Below, piece by piece: positions 34,525 to 42,572 of a stretch of 64,000 nt of DNA. The notes under the pieces are model-generated. The model was not told where the DNA came from. It ran no database searches and saw only the letters and a program-made list of their open reading frames with translations. The stretch spans positions 1-64,000 of the forward strand of contig NZ_WTSY02000008.1 in NCBI RefSeq assembly GCF_009828775.2, given 5' to 3'. Position numbers and translations under genes: made by a program. Position 1 is the stretch's first letter, and every line of letters begins with the position of its first letter. This DNA comes from Erysipelothrix aquatica. Lineage in GTDB: Bacteria > Bacillota_I > Bacilli_A > Erysipelotrichales > Erysipelotrichaceae.

Positions 34525-35155
34525 AGGTATCCTTTCTAAAGACACATTGGCCTTCACCGACACTTAAAACTTTTCGGTGTGACGGTGGATTTTCTGTCAA
34601 GTGATGTGTCACGTTGAGAATCGTTGTACCGGCACGATGTAATCCATCAATGATCATTTCGAGTTGATCTCGTGACGATTGGTCCAATCCAGACAAGGGT
34701 TCATCGAGGATCAAAATTTCAGGATTGGAAATCATGGCGCGTGAAAGATAAACACGTTGTTTCTGTCCGCCTGACAAATCCCCAAATTTACGGTGTAGTA
34801 AATGACCTATCCCAAACTGATTGGCAACATCAATAATTCGCTGCTTATCCTGTTTACTCAGAAACCAAGATGTCGGTTTTAAACCTAACGCGATGACATC
34901 GTGAACACTCAGCGGTATTTTAGTTTCTGTGTTAAGTTGAGGAACATACGAAAGGGCACTGGATTTTCGGTTAATATTTCCGCGCGTAACGTCTAACAGT
35001 CCCATAAACAGTTTCACCAACGTTGATTTCCCTGCACCATTGTCACCGACAATATAAACATAAGATCCTTTTTCAATCGTAAAACTTACATCATTAAGGA
35101 CCCATGTTTTCCCATAGCCAAATGACACGTTTTGAACATCAATGATTGATGGCAT
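34514..35155 (-). CDS. znuC: zinc/manganese-type ABC transporter ATPase
   Basis: A 213-aa nucleotide-binding subunit. Walker A GDNGAGKST (about 37-45), signature LSGGQKQR (about 129-136), Walker B EILILDEP (about 148) and H-loop H-x-L near 187. It is short for the family but complete. Its start lies 17 bases inside the binding-protein gene and its end overlaps the permease by 11 bases, so the three are translationally coupled. Confidence 0.92.
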   Translation of the reverse strand: MPSIIDVQNVSFGYGKTWVLNDVSFTIEKGSYVYIVGDNGAGKSTLVKLFMGLLDVTRGNINRKSSALSYVPQLNTETKIPLSVHDVIALGLKPTSWFLSKQDKQRIIDVANQFGIGHLLHRKFGDLSGGQKQRVYLSRAMISNPEILILDEPLSGLDQSSRDQLEMIIDGLHRAGTTILNVTHHLTENPPSHRKVLSVGEGQCVFRKDTYVS

Positions 35156-36161
35156 GTTTTAAATTCTCAATGTTTTGGTGCATCAAATCCGCATACGTAA
35201 CATGTGCTTTAAATTGATCGTGGCTAATGTTGTGGTAACCATGCAATTCTTTTATTTCAATTTCTATGTTATCTTGGCGTAACGAATCTTGAATTGATTT
35301 CGCAACACGGGGTTCAACCAATTCCTCAATAAACAATGTTGTTGCTTGAGCATCTTTCAAGGATGTTTTGAGTGATAAAATTTGTTGTGCCGTTAAGTCC
35401 GCATTCGGGCGGTAATCCTGTGTCAGTGACACAATCTTTAAATGGTAACGATCCGCAAAGGCATCCATCGCATTGTGTCCCGAGAAATAAACGGTTGGGT
35501 GGTCTTGGCTTTGCATGTATTGGTCAAAATCTGTATGCATTGTCGTAATACGCGTACTATATGCAGATGCTTGTGTTTCATAATAAGTCGCATTGGTCGG
35601 ATCAACTTTAATAATTTCTTTTTTCACACTTTCGATAAGTTGGACATATGTAGTGGGATCGGTCCAATAATGGAGACTTCCATGATCATGTTCATGACCC
35701 TCATGTGAATGGTCTTTTTCGTGTGAATGGTCATGTTCTGTAGTTTCATGGGTCTTTGTTTCCTCCTCATGCGTATGCGCTGCTTCATCATGCTGATGAT
35801 CAGTGTCTTCATGATTCTCAGAATGCGCGTGGTTATGGGCTGCTAATTCATAAGATTTGGATAAGTCTAGGGCGTGGTCTTGTGTGCCAAGTGTTTTAAC
35901 CCACGGCTCTTGATCTTCTCCTACAAAGATAAAGAGTTTTGAATCCTTAATGGCAGTAATATTACGTGCTGAGGGTTCAAAGTTATGCATTTCCGAACCC
36001 CATGGCATGATATTTTCAACCACCATTTTATCACCGACGATTGCATGGGCAATGTCATATCCAATAAATGATGTTACGGTGATATCAGGTTTTTGTTGGG
36101 CCTGGCAACCTGCGAGAAACATAAGGGATGTTGTGGCAAGAAGGGCTAGTAATCGTTTCAT
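35139..36161 (-). CDS. znuA: zinc-binding lipoprotein of an ABC importer
   Basis: A 340-aa extracytoplasmic binding protein. Signal peptide with lipobox LAGC (Cys19). Cluster A-I motifs are EMHNFEPS (His58 as a metal ligand), YWTDP (near 168), SGHNAMDAFADRY (His near 229) and QDYRPNADLTAQQI near 250. A very His- and acid-rich loop (about residues 108-160, many HDH/HEH units) marks the zinc-type ZnuA/AdcA class. No ZinT-like C-terminal domain is present. The promoter upstream is bracketed by two 23-base operators. Zinc import is strongly inferred. Confidence 0.92.
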   Translation of the reverse strand: MKRLLALLATTSLMFLAGCQAQQKPDITVTSFIGYDIAHAIVGDKMVVENIMPWGSEMHNFEPSARNITAIKDSKLFIFVGEDQEPWVKTLGTQDHALDLSKSYELAAHNHAHSENHEDTDHQHDEAAHTHEEETKTHETTEHDHSHEKDHSHEGHEHDHGSLHYWTDPTTYVQLIESVKKEIIKVDPTNATYYETQASAYSTRITTMHTDFDQYMQSQDHPTVYFSGHNAMDAFADRYHLKIVSLTQDYRPNADLTAQQILSLKTSLKDAQATTLFIEELVEPRVAKSIQDSLRQDNIEIEIKELHGYHNISHDQFKAHVTYADLMHQNIENLKHAINH

Positions 36162-36178
36162 AGTGACTCCTTTAGTTT

Positions 36179-36201
36179 GATAAGATGAGCTCTATCTTAT
36201 C
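36179..36201. repeat. inverted repeat in the znuA 5' leader
   Basis: GATAAGAT (36179-36186) and ATCTTATC (36194-36201) enclose GAGCTCT. It lies between the second operator and the ribosome site, so it may be an mRNA hairpin or a third regulatory site. Confidence 0.45.
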
Positions 36202-36212
36202 AACACTTTAGT

Positions 36213-36235
36213 TTGTTGCAAAAGTTTCGCAACAA
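36213..36235. promoter_or_regulatory. znu operator copy 1 (23 bp)
   Basis: A 23-base near-palindrome with core TTGCAAAAGTTTCGCAA flanked by TTG...CAA. It covers the transcription start region of the znuA promoter. It is the exact reverse complement of the second copy at 36270-36292. Confidence 0.7.
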
Positions 36236-36237
36236 CA

Positions 36238-36266
36238 GTATTACAAACTTTCTGTCGATTTGTCAA
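36238..36266 (-). promoter_or_regulatory. sigma-A promoter of the znu operon
   Basis: Minus strand: -35 TTGACA (36261-36266), 17 bases, -10 TAATAC (36238-36243). It lies exactly between the two operators. Confidence 0.8.
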
Positions 36267-36269
36267 TAC

Positions 36270-36292
36270 TTGTTGCGAAACTTTTGCAACAA
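36270..36292. promoter_or_regulatory. znu operator copy 2 (23 bp)
   Basis: Core TTGCGAAACTTTTGCAA with TTG...CAA flanks. It is the exact reverse complement of copy 1, centred 57 bases away, just upstream of the -35. Confidence 0.7.
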
Positions 36293-36307
36293 GTGTGTTC
36301 TATCCAT

Positions 36308-36333
36308 AAAAAAACAACCACGTTGTGTGGTTG
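36308..36333 (-). terminator. terminator of the carbamate kinase operon
   Basis: CAACCAC (36315-36321) pairs with GTGGTTG (36327-36333), followed by T7 on the minus strand. Confidence 0.8.
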
Positions 36334-36346
36334 CTTCGTAATAAAT

Positions 36347-37279
36347 CTATTGTATAATGGTTCCCTTTCCGTCAGAAACGGCAAGATGGGCATTCTCTAA
36401 AGATGTAATAATTGCTTTGCGGGATGGTTTTGATGCTGCAAAACGGACAGATGCCTCAACTTTGGGCAACATTGAACCAGGAGCAAAATGACCCTCACCA
36501 ATATATAGATTGGCTTCAGCTATACTCAATGATTCTAACCACTTTTGTTCAGGCGTCCCGAAATTAATAGCAACTTGATCAACCCCTGTTAAAATAACAA
36601 GAATGTCTGCATCAATCTCATCTGCAACCTTAGCCGCAGCGTTGTCTTTATCAATAACAGCATCAACACCGATAAATTGGTGATTTTGATCAAGGACAGG
36701 GATACCCCCGCCACCATTCGAAATAACAAGCGTTCCTGCATCCATCAACGCTTTAATAGCACCACGCTCAACAACTGTTACGGGTTGTGGTGATGGTACG
36801 ACACGGCGATAACCCCGTCCCGAGTCTTCAACATATGTGTATCCATTTTCAGCCGCTAATGTCGCTGCTTGAGCTTCTGTATAGAATGGTCCGATTGGTT
36901 TGGTTGGATTTGTAAAGGCTTGATCATCCGCATCAACAACCACCTGTGTTAATACAGTAGCAACATCTTTCTTAATATCTCGACGTCGTAATTCATTAGC
37001 GATCGCGTTTTGAAGATGGAAGCCGATATATCCTTGAGACATTGCCGCAGCTTCAGGAAACGGCATTTCTGGTACGGCATTATTGGCATGATGTGCTTCA
37101 TCAAACGCAAGATGAATCATTCCTACTTGTGGTCCGTTCCCGTGAACCACCATGACTTCATCACCACCCGCGATTAAATCAACGATACTTTGCGCTGCAA
37201 CTGCAACTGCATTTTTTTGTTCTTGAGGGTTATCCCCGAGGGCATTTCCCCCCAATGCTATAACTATTTTTTGTTTCAC
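36347..37279 (-). CDS. arcC: carbamate kinase, last step of the carbamoyl catabolic cluster
   Basis: Converts carbamoyl phosphate and ADP to ATP, CO2 and ammonia (310 aa, usual length). Amino-acid-kinase fold motifs are IALGGNALG (about 6-14), MVVHGNGPQVG (about 42-52), VISNGGGGIPV (about 207-217), GVDAVIDKDNAAAKVA (about 226-241) and the C-terminal GKGTII. It starts at GTG 37279 after GAGGTATTTATT. It follows the DUF2877, DUF1116 and FdrA genes, as E. coli ybcF (allK) follows fdrA-ylbE-ylbF, so its carbamoyl phosphate probably comes from that complex and not from an arginine deiminase pathway. Confidence 0.93.
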   Translation of the reverse strand: MKQKIVIALGGNALGDNPQEQKNAVAVAAQSIVDLIAGGDEVMVVHGNGPQVGMIHLAFDEAHHANNAVPEMPFPEAAAMSQGYIGFHLQNAIANELRRRDIKKDVATVLTQVVVDADDQAFTNPTKPIGPFYTEAQAATLAAENGYTYVEDSGRGYRRVVPSPQPVTVVERGAIKALMDAGTLVISNGGGGIPVLDQNHQFIGVDAVIDKDNAAAKVADEIDADILVILTGVDQVAINFGTPEQKWLESLSIAEANLYIGEGHFAPGSMLPKVEASVRFAASKPSRKAIITSLENAHLAVSDGKGTIIQ

Positions 37280-37293
37280 AATAAATACCTCTT

Positions 37294-38103
37294 CTAAAAT
37301 AAGAGCATTGCAAGTCCAATTGCAATGCCTGTAAGTGTATCAATGCCGGATGTATGACCGTAATGTTTGAGATTAAGAAGGGCGCGTTGAAACGCAGCGT
37401 CATCACCATCGTTCATGATTGATAAAAAGTTAAGGAGACTATGACTGAACATATCTTCTGACGCATGGCTTAAATATTCAAACGAGACCGCAGTTGTCGC
37501 AGAGGGACTTAATTGGCATGTTAAGGCTGCATCAAATGCGTTACGATACGGATTATTGAAAGTATGTAGGACTATGGATAGACCTAAGAGAATATCGTCC
37601 CCAGTTGGTGTTAGACCACGCCCTCTACCAAGGAGCCATGTAATAACATCATCAAAATTGTTTGGAGATATCGATTGGAGTTTGGGTATATGTAATGTAT
37701 CGTATATTGTTTGGTCAAATCCGGTCATTGATGGGTAATGCACGATTTGATGGTACCGCTGTATGAGCGTGGCACGCGCCGGTACAAGCGGTTGTGGATT
37801 GTAAGTTTCTATTGGTACATCTTGCAAGTCAATCACGATTGGAGTAAGCATGTTACGAAAGTGAAGACTGTTATGGGTATAAAGGACCATCGTTTGAAGA
37901 TCTACCGTTGCAAGTTTTGACATCGACCCTTTCATGAGCGTGATGCCATGAGGCATGGATGCCTCGCTAATAAAGATTAAGCGTTCATTCACAAGAAGGT
38001 TAAGACCATGCTTAAAAACACTGTGTACCGTTATTTTGAGTGGTATTGGTGTTAACCAAGTAGCCACAGATTGTGATACTGACTGTGCCTTTAAGCGAAT
38101 CAT
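37294..38103 (-). CDS. allH: DUF2877 protein (AllH/YlbF-like carbamoyltransferase subunit)
   Basis: 269 aa. The C-terminal half carries the family core GRGRGLTPTGDDILLGL (about 153-169) and ALLNLKHYGHTSGIDTLTGIAIGL (about 240-263). In E. coli the equivalent YlbF (AllH) works with FdrA (AllF) and YlbE (AllG) as oxamate carbamoyltransferase, which makes carbamoyl phosphate and oxamate from oxalurate. ATG 38103 lies 3 bases after the allG stop, with AAGGAT inside the allG end. Here no oxalurate-producing enzymes are nearby, so the natural substrate may differ. Confidence 0.85.
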   Translation of the reverse strand: MIRLKAQSVSQSVATWLTPIPLKITVHSVFKHGLNLLVNERLIFISEASMPHGITLMKGSMSKLATVDLQTMVLYTHNSLHFRNMLTPIVIDLQDVPIETYNPQPLVPARATLIQRYHQIVHYPSMTGFDQTIYDTLHIPKLQSISPNNFDDVITWLLGRGRGLTPTGDDILLGLSIVLHTFNNPYRNAFDAALTCQLSPSATTAVSFEYLSHASEDMFSHSLLNFLSIMNDGDDAAFQRALLNLKHYGHTSGIDTLTGIAIGLAMLLF

Positions 38104-38105
38104 AA

Positions 38106-39368
38106 CTATCCTTCCATTCCTAGTTTTTGTGCATAGGCAGCAATTGCTTTTTCAAAGCATTCGATTGGTGGGTGTACTGTTCCCGCACCAATTTGGCCAA
38201 GGCCTGCTTTTTTGTTCGCAATTCCTGTATTAATTACCGGTGTAATTCCTGTTGCAACGACTTTACGAGCATCAATGCCTAAGTGAGTTCCCTTGAAATT
38301 CCAAGTTGGAATAATAAAGTTAGGGTTATGATCCATGACAATCTCATCCATTTCATTGGAAATACGAAGGGCATCATCAAAACCACCAGTTCCAACGAAA
38401 CGGGTAACTGCAGGGGCTGCAATCATCGCCATTCCACCGACACCAAATGTTTCAGTGATGGCACTATCTCCCATATCGGGACTTGCGTCATCTCCAGAAT
38501 ATCCAGTGAAGTAAAGACCTTGGGGTGTATTTACAGGAGCAGTGAACCATTCATCTCCCATCCCCGCAATACGAATCCCAAAGTTTTCGCCATTACGGCA
38601 CATTGCAGTAACAATCGTGCCTTCTTTAATCTGACGGGCACCGTCCATAACAGCTTTCGCGGATGCCATCATGATATTTAAGAAGAATTGATCGGTGTCA
38701 GCTAAAAATTTAAGTACCTGAGCCCGTTCTGTTTCCGTGATCTCAAGTGTTGCGATAATTGGCGTCACTTCTTTTAGGAAAATTAAGGATGCTGCAATAT
38801 TACGTTGATGGAATTCATCCCCCATTGCAATCGCACGTGCAACCATTGGGTTCACACTGAGACCATCTTCCATCGCACGAATCGCTTTCCCAAGAACTGG
38901 TCCCAGAACATCACGCATCCATTCAAGACGTGTGATAACCTCTTCGGAATAGGCTCCAAAACGTAAGACTGCACCAATTCCTTCATTCATTTGGCAGTAT
39001 GCTGTTGTTTCATGTTTGCGATCTTCAACAACAAGCACAGGCATATTTGCGGAAGTGATTCCGCCCATTGGACCGACGGCATTCACATGGTGACATGGAA
39101 TAAAAGCAATCCGCCCTGTTGATAATAGTTCACGCGCTTCGGCTTCTGTCGCAGCCCATTTCTCAAAGAGTACTGCACCAACACAAGATCCTTGCATTGG
39201 GTCAGGCATGTTTGCCCACTCAATTGGCGGACCCGCATGCAAGAGTACTTTTCCGTTTAACTCATTAATTACTGATTTAGCAGGTACAACATCGACTAAG
39301 ACAGGACTTCCTGCTTTAATACGATCGATAACTGCCTGGTTTGCATCTTCAATTGTTTTAAATGTCAT
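38106..39368 (-). CDS. allG: DUF1116 protein (AllG/YlbE-like carbamoyltransferase subunit)
   Basis: 420 aa, family-typical length. The DUF1116 core covers nearly the whole protein. Conserved stretches are LHAGPPIEWANMPDPMQGSC (about 41-60), HHVNAVGPMGGITSANMPV near 93-111, and IAGMGDEWFTAPVNTPQGLY near 270-289. It carries AAGGAGGC before ATG 39368 and lies 11 bases after fdrA. Role by analogy: catalytic or structural subunit of an oxamate-type carbamoyltransferase with AllF and AllH. Confidence 0.88.
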   Translation of the reverse strand: MTFKTIEDANQAVIDRIKAGSPVLVDVVPAKSVINELNGKVLLHAGPPIEWANMPDPMQGSCVGAVLFEKWAATEAEARELLSTGRIAFIPCHHVNAVGPMGGITSANMPVLVVEDRKHETTAYCQMNEGIGAVLRFGAYSEEVITRLEWMRDVLGPVLGKAIRAMEDGLSVNPMVARAIAMGDEFHQRNIAASLIFLKEVTPIIATLEITETERAQVLKFLADTDQFFLNIMMASAKAVMDGARQIKEGTIVTAMCRNGENFGIRIAGMGDEWFTAPVNTPQGLYFTGYSGDDASPDMGDSAITETFGVGGMAMIAAPAVTRFVGTGGFDDALRISNEMDEIVMDHNPNFIIPTWNFKGTHLGIDARKVVATGITPVINTGIANKKAGLGQIGAGTVHPPIECFEKAIAAYAQKLGMEG

Positions 39369-39379
39369 GTGAGGCCTCC

Positions 39380-41134
39380 TTAGTTAAAGTGATATGAATT
39401 TAAGAATTTTAGTGCTTTAATCATTTTTGGATTACCACCAGCTAGCGGTCTCCAATCAAATTGAATGGTTGTTGCGCCAGCATCCTCTAGGTTATCTGCA
39501 AAACTTTTCAGTCCAACATTAATGATTTTAGGTGATGCTGAGATAAGATCGGTGATTGCTTCTGAATAAGGTAATTCAATCTTTTCGGTAATTGCATTAT
39601 CTTCGACGGGTAATTGTGCGTATTGAACGTTATAGCCTAGATATTGTAATGATGTCAAGACTGCATGGGCATTACTTTCTGCGACAAAGACACCGATATC
39701 TTGAAGAATTTGAGTTTGGGCAGCAAGGTCTTGCGGATCACGTTGTGTGCCACAAATTGTTGCAACAAACTGTAAATCGCGGTTCGCTTGACGTGCTTCT
39801 TGCATTAATTCAAGAATGGTTGGTGCAAGTGAACCCGCCATGTCAATATGAGATCCATAACCTAGAACTACATCAAACAACACAACACCTGTTCGGGGAT
39901 CTTTAGCAGCTTCTTTCATTAATTCAATCCGTTTACTTGGGTCAATCATTGGATGCGGACGTCCTTGGGTGTATTCATCATCCCCCAAGTCGATGACTTC
40001 AAAGCCATCATGGTTCAACATAAACCCGTGTGGTTTTTTACCACCTTTCGGCAATTCGAGCGCTTCTTCGATCAGCATTGCTGCTTCCGATGCTAACGTT
40101 CCTCCAGAGTAGTAACCTTTAATGACTGATCCTTCTAAGCTTGCGATCGGTGCTACCACCGGACGGTTCATATCTAAGTCACGTGGATTTTTTCCCTCAG
40201 ACAAAGCGACTGCTGCTTTTGCAGCTTCTTCCAAGGTATACGCATGATAAATATTACTTTCATGATGCGTTGGTTTCGCTCCTAGGAATAGTGCGACAAC
40301 CGGTTTGTCTAACGTGCGTAAGTAGTTTTCAATTTTTTCCTGAACGACTTTTGAAGGTGGTTTTGAAACAACCATAATCACTTTGGTATCAGCTTGCGCT
40401 TGAAGGTGGTGAATGCTATCGAGCATTGTAATACCTTGAACGGCTTCATTCAGGTCACGCCCCCCGGTTCCAAGAGCACTTGAAATACCTTCACCTGCTT
40501 TATCGATAAGTGTTGTTACTTCTTGGATACCTGTTCCTGATGCACCAACAACGCCGATAGTTCCTTGTTGTACTTTATTTGTAAAGGCGATTGGAACACC
40601 TGCAATAATTCCTGTTCCACAATCTGGACCCATAACAAGAAGATCCAATTGATGTGCTTTTTCTTTTAATCGCACTTCATCTTCGAGCGAAACGTTGTCA
40701 CTAAACAAAAATACATTAAGGCCTTTGTCTAATGCTGTATCCGCTTCGTCGGCAGCATAAATCCCTGGAATCGAGAAAACAGCGAGATTTGCATCTGGTA
40801 ACGCTTTGAGTGCATTGTCCCAATTACGAACAACGGTCGTTTGCGTTGCGCCATCCTCTTTATCACTTTTATTGAGAAATGCTTCAATTGCCTCCATGAC
40901 AACATCCACAGTTTCTGTTTCATTGATGTCCATAACAATTGCGATATCATCTGCGGCTGCGTTCGCAACATCTTCTGTTAAGAGATCAGCTTGGCCAAAG
41001 ATATCTTTATTGGCAGCTGTGGCCATCATGATTGATACACGATTGACACCCTCAAGTGCGGCAATTTCATTCGTCAACAACATGAGTACAACTGAATCTT
41101 TATATGCATTCTTTTTAATTATTGTTTTTAACAT
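39380..41134 (-). CDS. fdrA: FdrA (AllF-like) acyl-CoA-synthetase-fold carbamoyltransferase subunit
   Basis: 584 aa (E. coli FdrA is about 555). It has a CoA-binding/succinyl-CoA-synthetase-like fold: NAD/CoA-binding motif GVVGASGTGIQEV (about 194-206), the phospho-His-type segment LGTGGRDLNEAV (about 221-232) and the second domain GKKPHGFMLNHDGFEVIDLGDDEYTQGRPHPMID near 365-398. FdrA, DUF1116 and DUF2877 form the oxamate carbamoyltransferase of the allantoin pathway. It is the first gene of its block after a terminator at 41276. A possible promoter is TTGCCT-18-GATAAT. Start ATG 41134 has AAAGGAC. Confidence 0.9.
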   Translation of the reverse strand: MLKTIIKKNAYKDSVVLMLLTNEIAALEGVNRVSIMMATAANKDIFGQADLLTEDVANAAADDIAIVMDINETETVDVVMEAIEAFLNKSDKEDGATQTTVVRNWDNALKALPDANLAVFSIPGIYAADEADTALDKGLNVFLFSDNVSLEDEVRLKEKAHQLDLLVMGPDCGTGIIAGVPIAFTNKVQQGTIGVVGASGTGIQEVTTLIDKAGEGISSALGTGGRDLNEAVQGITMLDSIHHLQAQADTKVIMVVSKPPSKVVQEKIENYLRTLDKPVVALFLGAKPTHHESNIYHAYTLEEAAKAAVALSEGKNPRDLDMNRPVVAPIASLEGSVIKGYYSGGTLASEAAMLIEEALELPKGGKKPHGFMLNHDGFEVIDLGDDEYTQGRPHPMIDPSKRIELMKEAAKDPRTGVVLFDVVLGYGSHIDMAGSLAPTILELMQEARQANRDLQFVATICGTQRDPQDLAAQTQILQDIGVFVAESNAHAVLTSLQYLGYNVQYAQLPVEDNAITEKIELPYSEAITDLISASPKIINVGLKSFADNLEDAGATTIQFDWRPLAGGNPKMIKALKFLNSYHFN

Positions 41135-41275
41135 AGCACATGTCCTTTCCTGCTTTATGTACTTTAATCTTAATCGGTCAACTACAACGAGTCATTATCC
41201 AATCTAGATAAACAAATAGGCAATTCTTATCCGAAATCGACGATTTTTTTAGAAAATATGGATATCTTAAGATGC

Positions 41276-41316
41276 AAAAAGACGTTCAGATTTGGAAATC
41301 TAAAACGTCTTTTTTA
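41276..41316 (-). terminator. terminator after the amidohydrolase gene
   Basis: AAAAAGACGTT (41276-41286) and AGATTT pair with AAATCT and AACGTCTTTTT (41304-41314). It separates the permease-amidohydrolase transcript from the fdrA block, so the two may be expressed at different levels. Confidence 0.8.
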
Positions 41317-41322
41317 ATGATA

Positions 41323-42552
41323 TTATTGAAGACCAAATTTAACAGTCTTTTCTGTTTCAACAGTGATACGACCCGATTTTACAACCACTGATTTAGTCGG
41401 TAAATCAATAATTGCATCGCCATATGACGTTGTATCAAGTAGGACCATATCCGCATTGTTACCAACTGCAATTCCATAACCCTCAAGACCCAATGCTTTC
41501 GCAGGGTTTGTTGTGATCATGGGTAAGACGGTTGGTAAATCTGCCGCCCCACCTAAGTGAGCAACAGGAATTGCTAACATTGCTGTTTGGACAATATCGC
41601 CAGTTCCATAAGGGGTAAAGGCGTTACGAATATTGTTGGTTGCGATACATACATTGACACCTGCATCACGTAGTTTACGCATTGGTGTCACAGTACGACG
41701 GACATTGTAAGTATCGTTACGAGCACCTAAGTGTAAATCAGTTGCTGGAAGCGCCATAACACTAATCCCTGCTTCAGCCATTAATTCAAGAATTGGTTGC
41801 AGTTCTTCGGGAGGTAAAGCCGCGATCGCTGTTAAGTGACCCACAGATACTTTCCCTTGGTAGCCATTTTCAATTGTTTTCTTTGCAAGGTATTCAATTG
41901 AAATTTTGTCAGCATCATCCGCAAAGTCTTGGTGTAAATCGAGTGGTTTATCAAAACGTTTCGCAAGCTCAAAGACATAATCGATATGCTCTTTTGCATC
42001 ACGATCGTTGTAAGGAACTGCTCCGACAACATCTGCACCACGTTCCATTGCTTCAACCATCATGGCCTCTGTTCCTGGTGCTTTAAAAATACCTTCTTGC
42101 GGGAATGCAACCACTTGAATATCAATATAATCTTTAAACTCTTCTTTGAGTTTCATGATTACTTCGAATCCTGTAAATCCTTGCGATGGGTCGAATTCTG
42201 CATGCGTACGCATAAACGTTACACCATTGGGAATGATTAACTCTTGAAGCGCAGTTTTGGCACGTGTATAAATATCCTCTGCGGAAAATGTTGGTTTGAG
42301 GGATGCGGTCACTTCGATTGCCTCTTTTAATGTACCTGATAGATTGGGTTTGCGATTTGCAATCAATGCTTTATCTAAGTGAATGTGACTTTCGACAAAT
42401 CCTGGAACGAGTACGCGCCCTCTACCATCAATCACACGTGTTGCGGAAGTATCAATGGTGTCTTCAATCGCAACAATTTTACCATTCTCAACAGCAACAT
42501 CTTTCAATGCCCCATCTTGATCAATACGAACTTGTTTAAAAATTAAATCCAT
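41323..42552 (-). CDS. atypical amidohydrolase of the cytosine deaminase/AtzC family
   Basis: 409 aa. An N-terminal beta-sandwich (about 1-50) is followed by a TIM barrel. Metal-site motif HIHLDK has His56 and His58; the third and fourth His are at 207 (HQDF) and 239 (GHL). Two positions normally acidic in this family look replaced: HQDF in place of HxxE (Phe210), and ATNN in place of a TDD/HDD-type motif (Asn306), by eye. The C-terminal strand domain carries GNNADMVLLD. It sits directly after the permease gene and probably opens or hydrolyses a cyclic nitrogen compound. Classical cytosine deamination is therefore doubtful. AGGAGG precedes ATG 42552. Confidence 0.85.
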   Translation of the reverse strand: MDLIFKQVRIDQDGALKDVAVENGKIVAIEDTIDTSATRVIDGRGRVLVPGFVESHIHLDKALIANRKPNLSGTLKEAIEVTASLKPTFSAEDIYTRAKTALQELIIPNGVTFMRTHAEFDPSQGFTGFEVIMKLKEEFKDYIDIQVVAFPQEGIFKAPGTEAMMVEAMERGADVVGAVPYNDRDAKEHIDYVFELAKRFDKPLDLHQDFADDADKISIEYLAKKTIENGYQGKVSVGHLTAIAALPPEELQPILELMAEAGISVMALPATDLHLGARNDTYNVRRTVTPMRKLRDAGVNVCIATNNIRNAFTPYGTGDIVQTAMLAIPVAHLGGAADLPTVLPMITTNPAKALGLEGYGIAVGNNADMVLLDTTSYGDAIIDLPTKSVVVKSGRITVETEKTVKFGLQ

Positions 42553-42572
42553 GTTTCTTGTCCTCCTCTAAA

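Noticed and set aside
40806-41207. Plus-strand ORF of 133 codons opposite fdrA
   Set aside because: It is a shadow of a strongly conserved gene, Ser/Ala rich and lacking a ribosome site.
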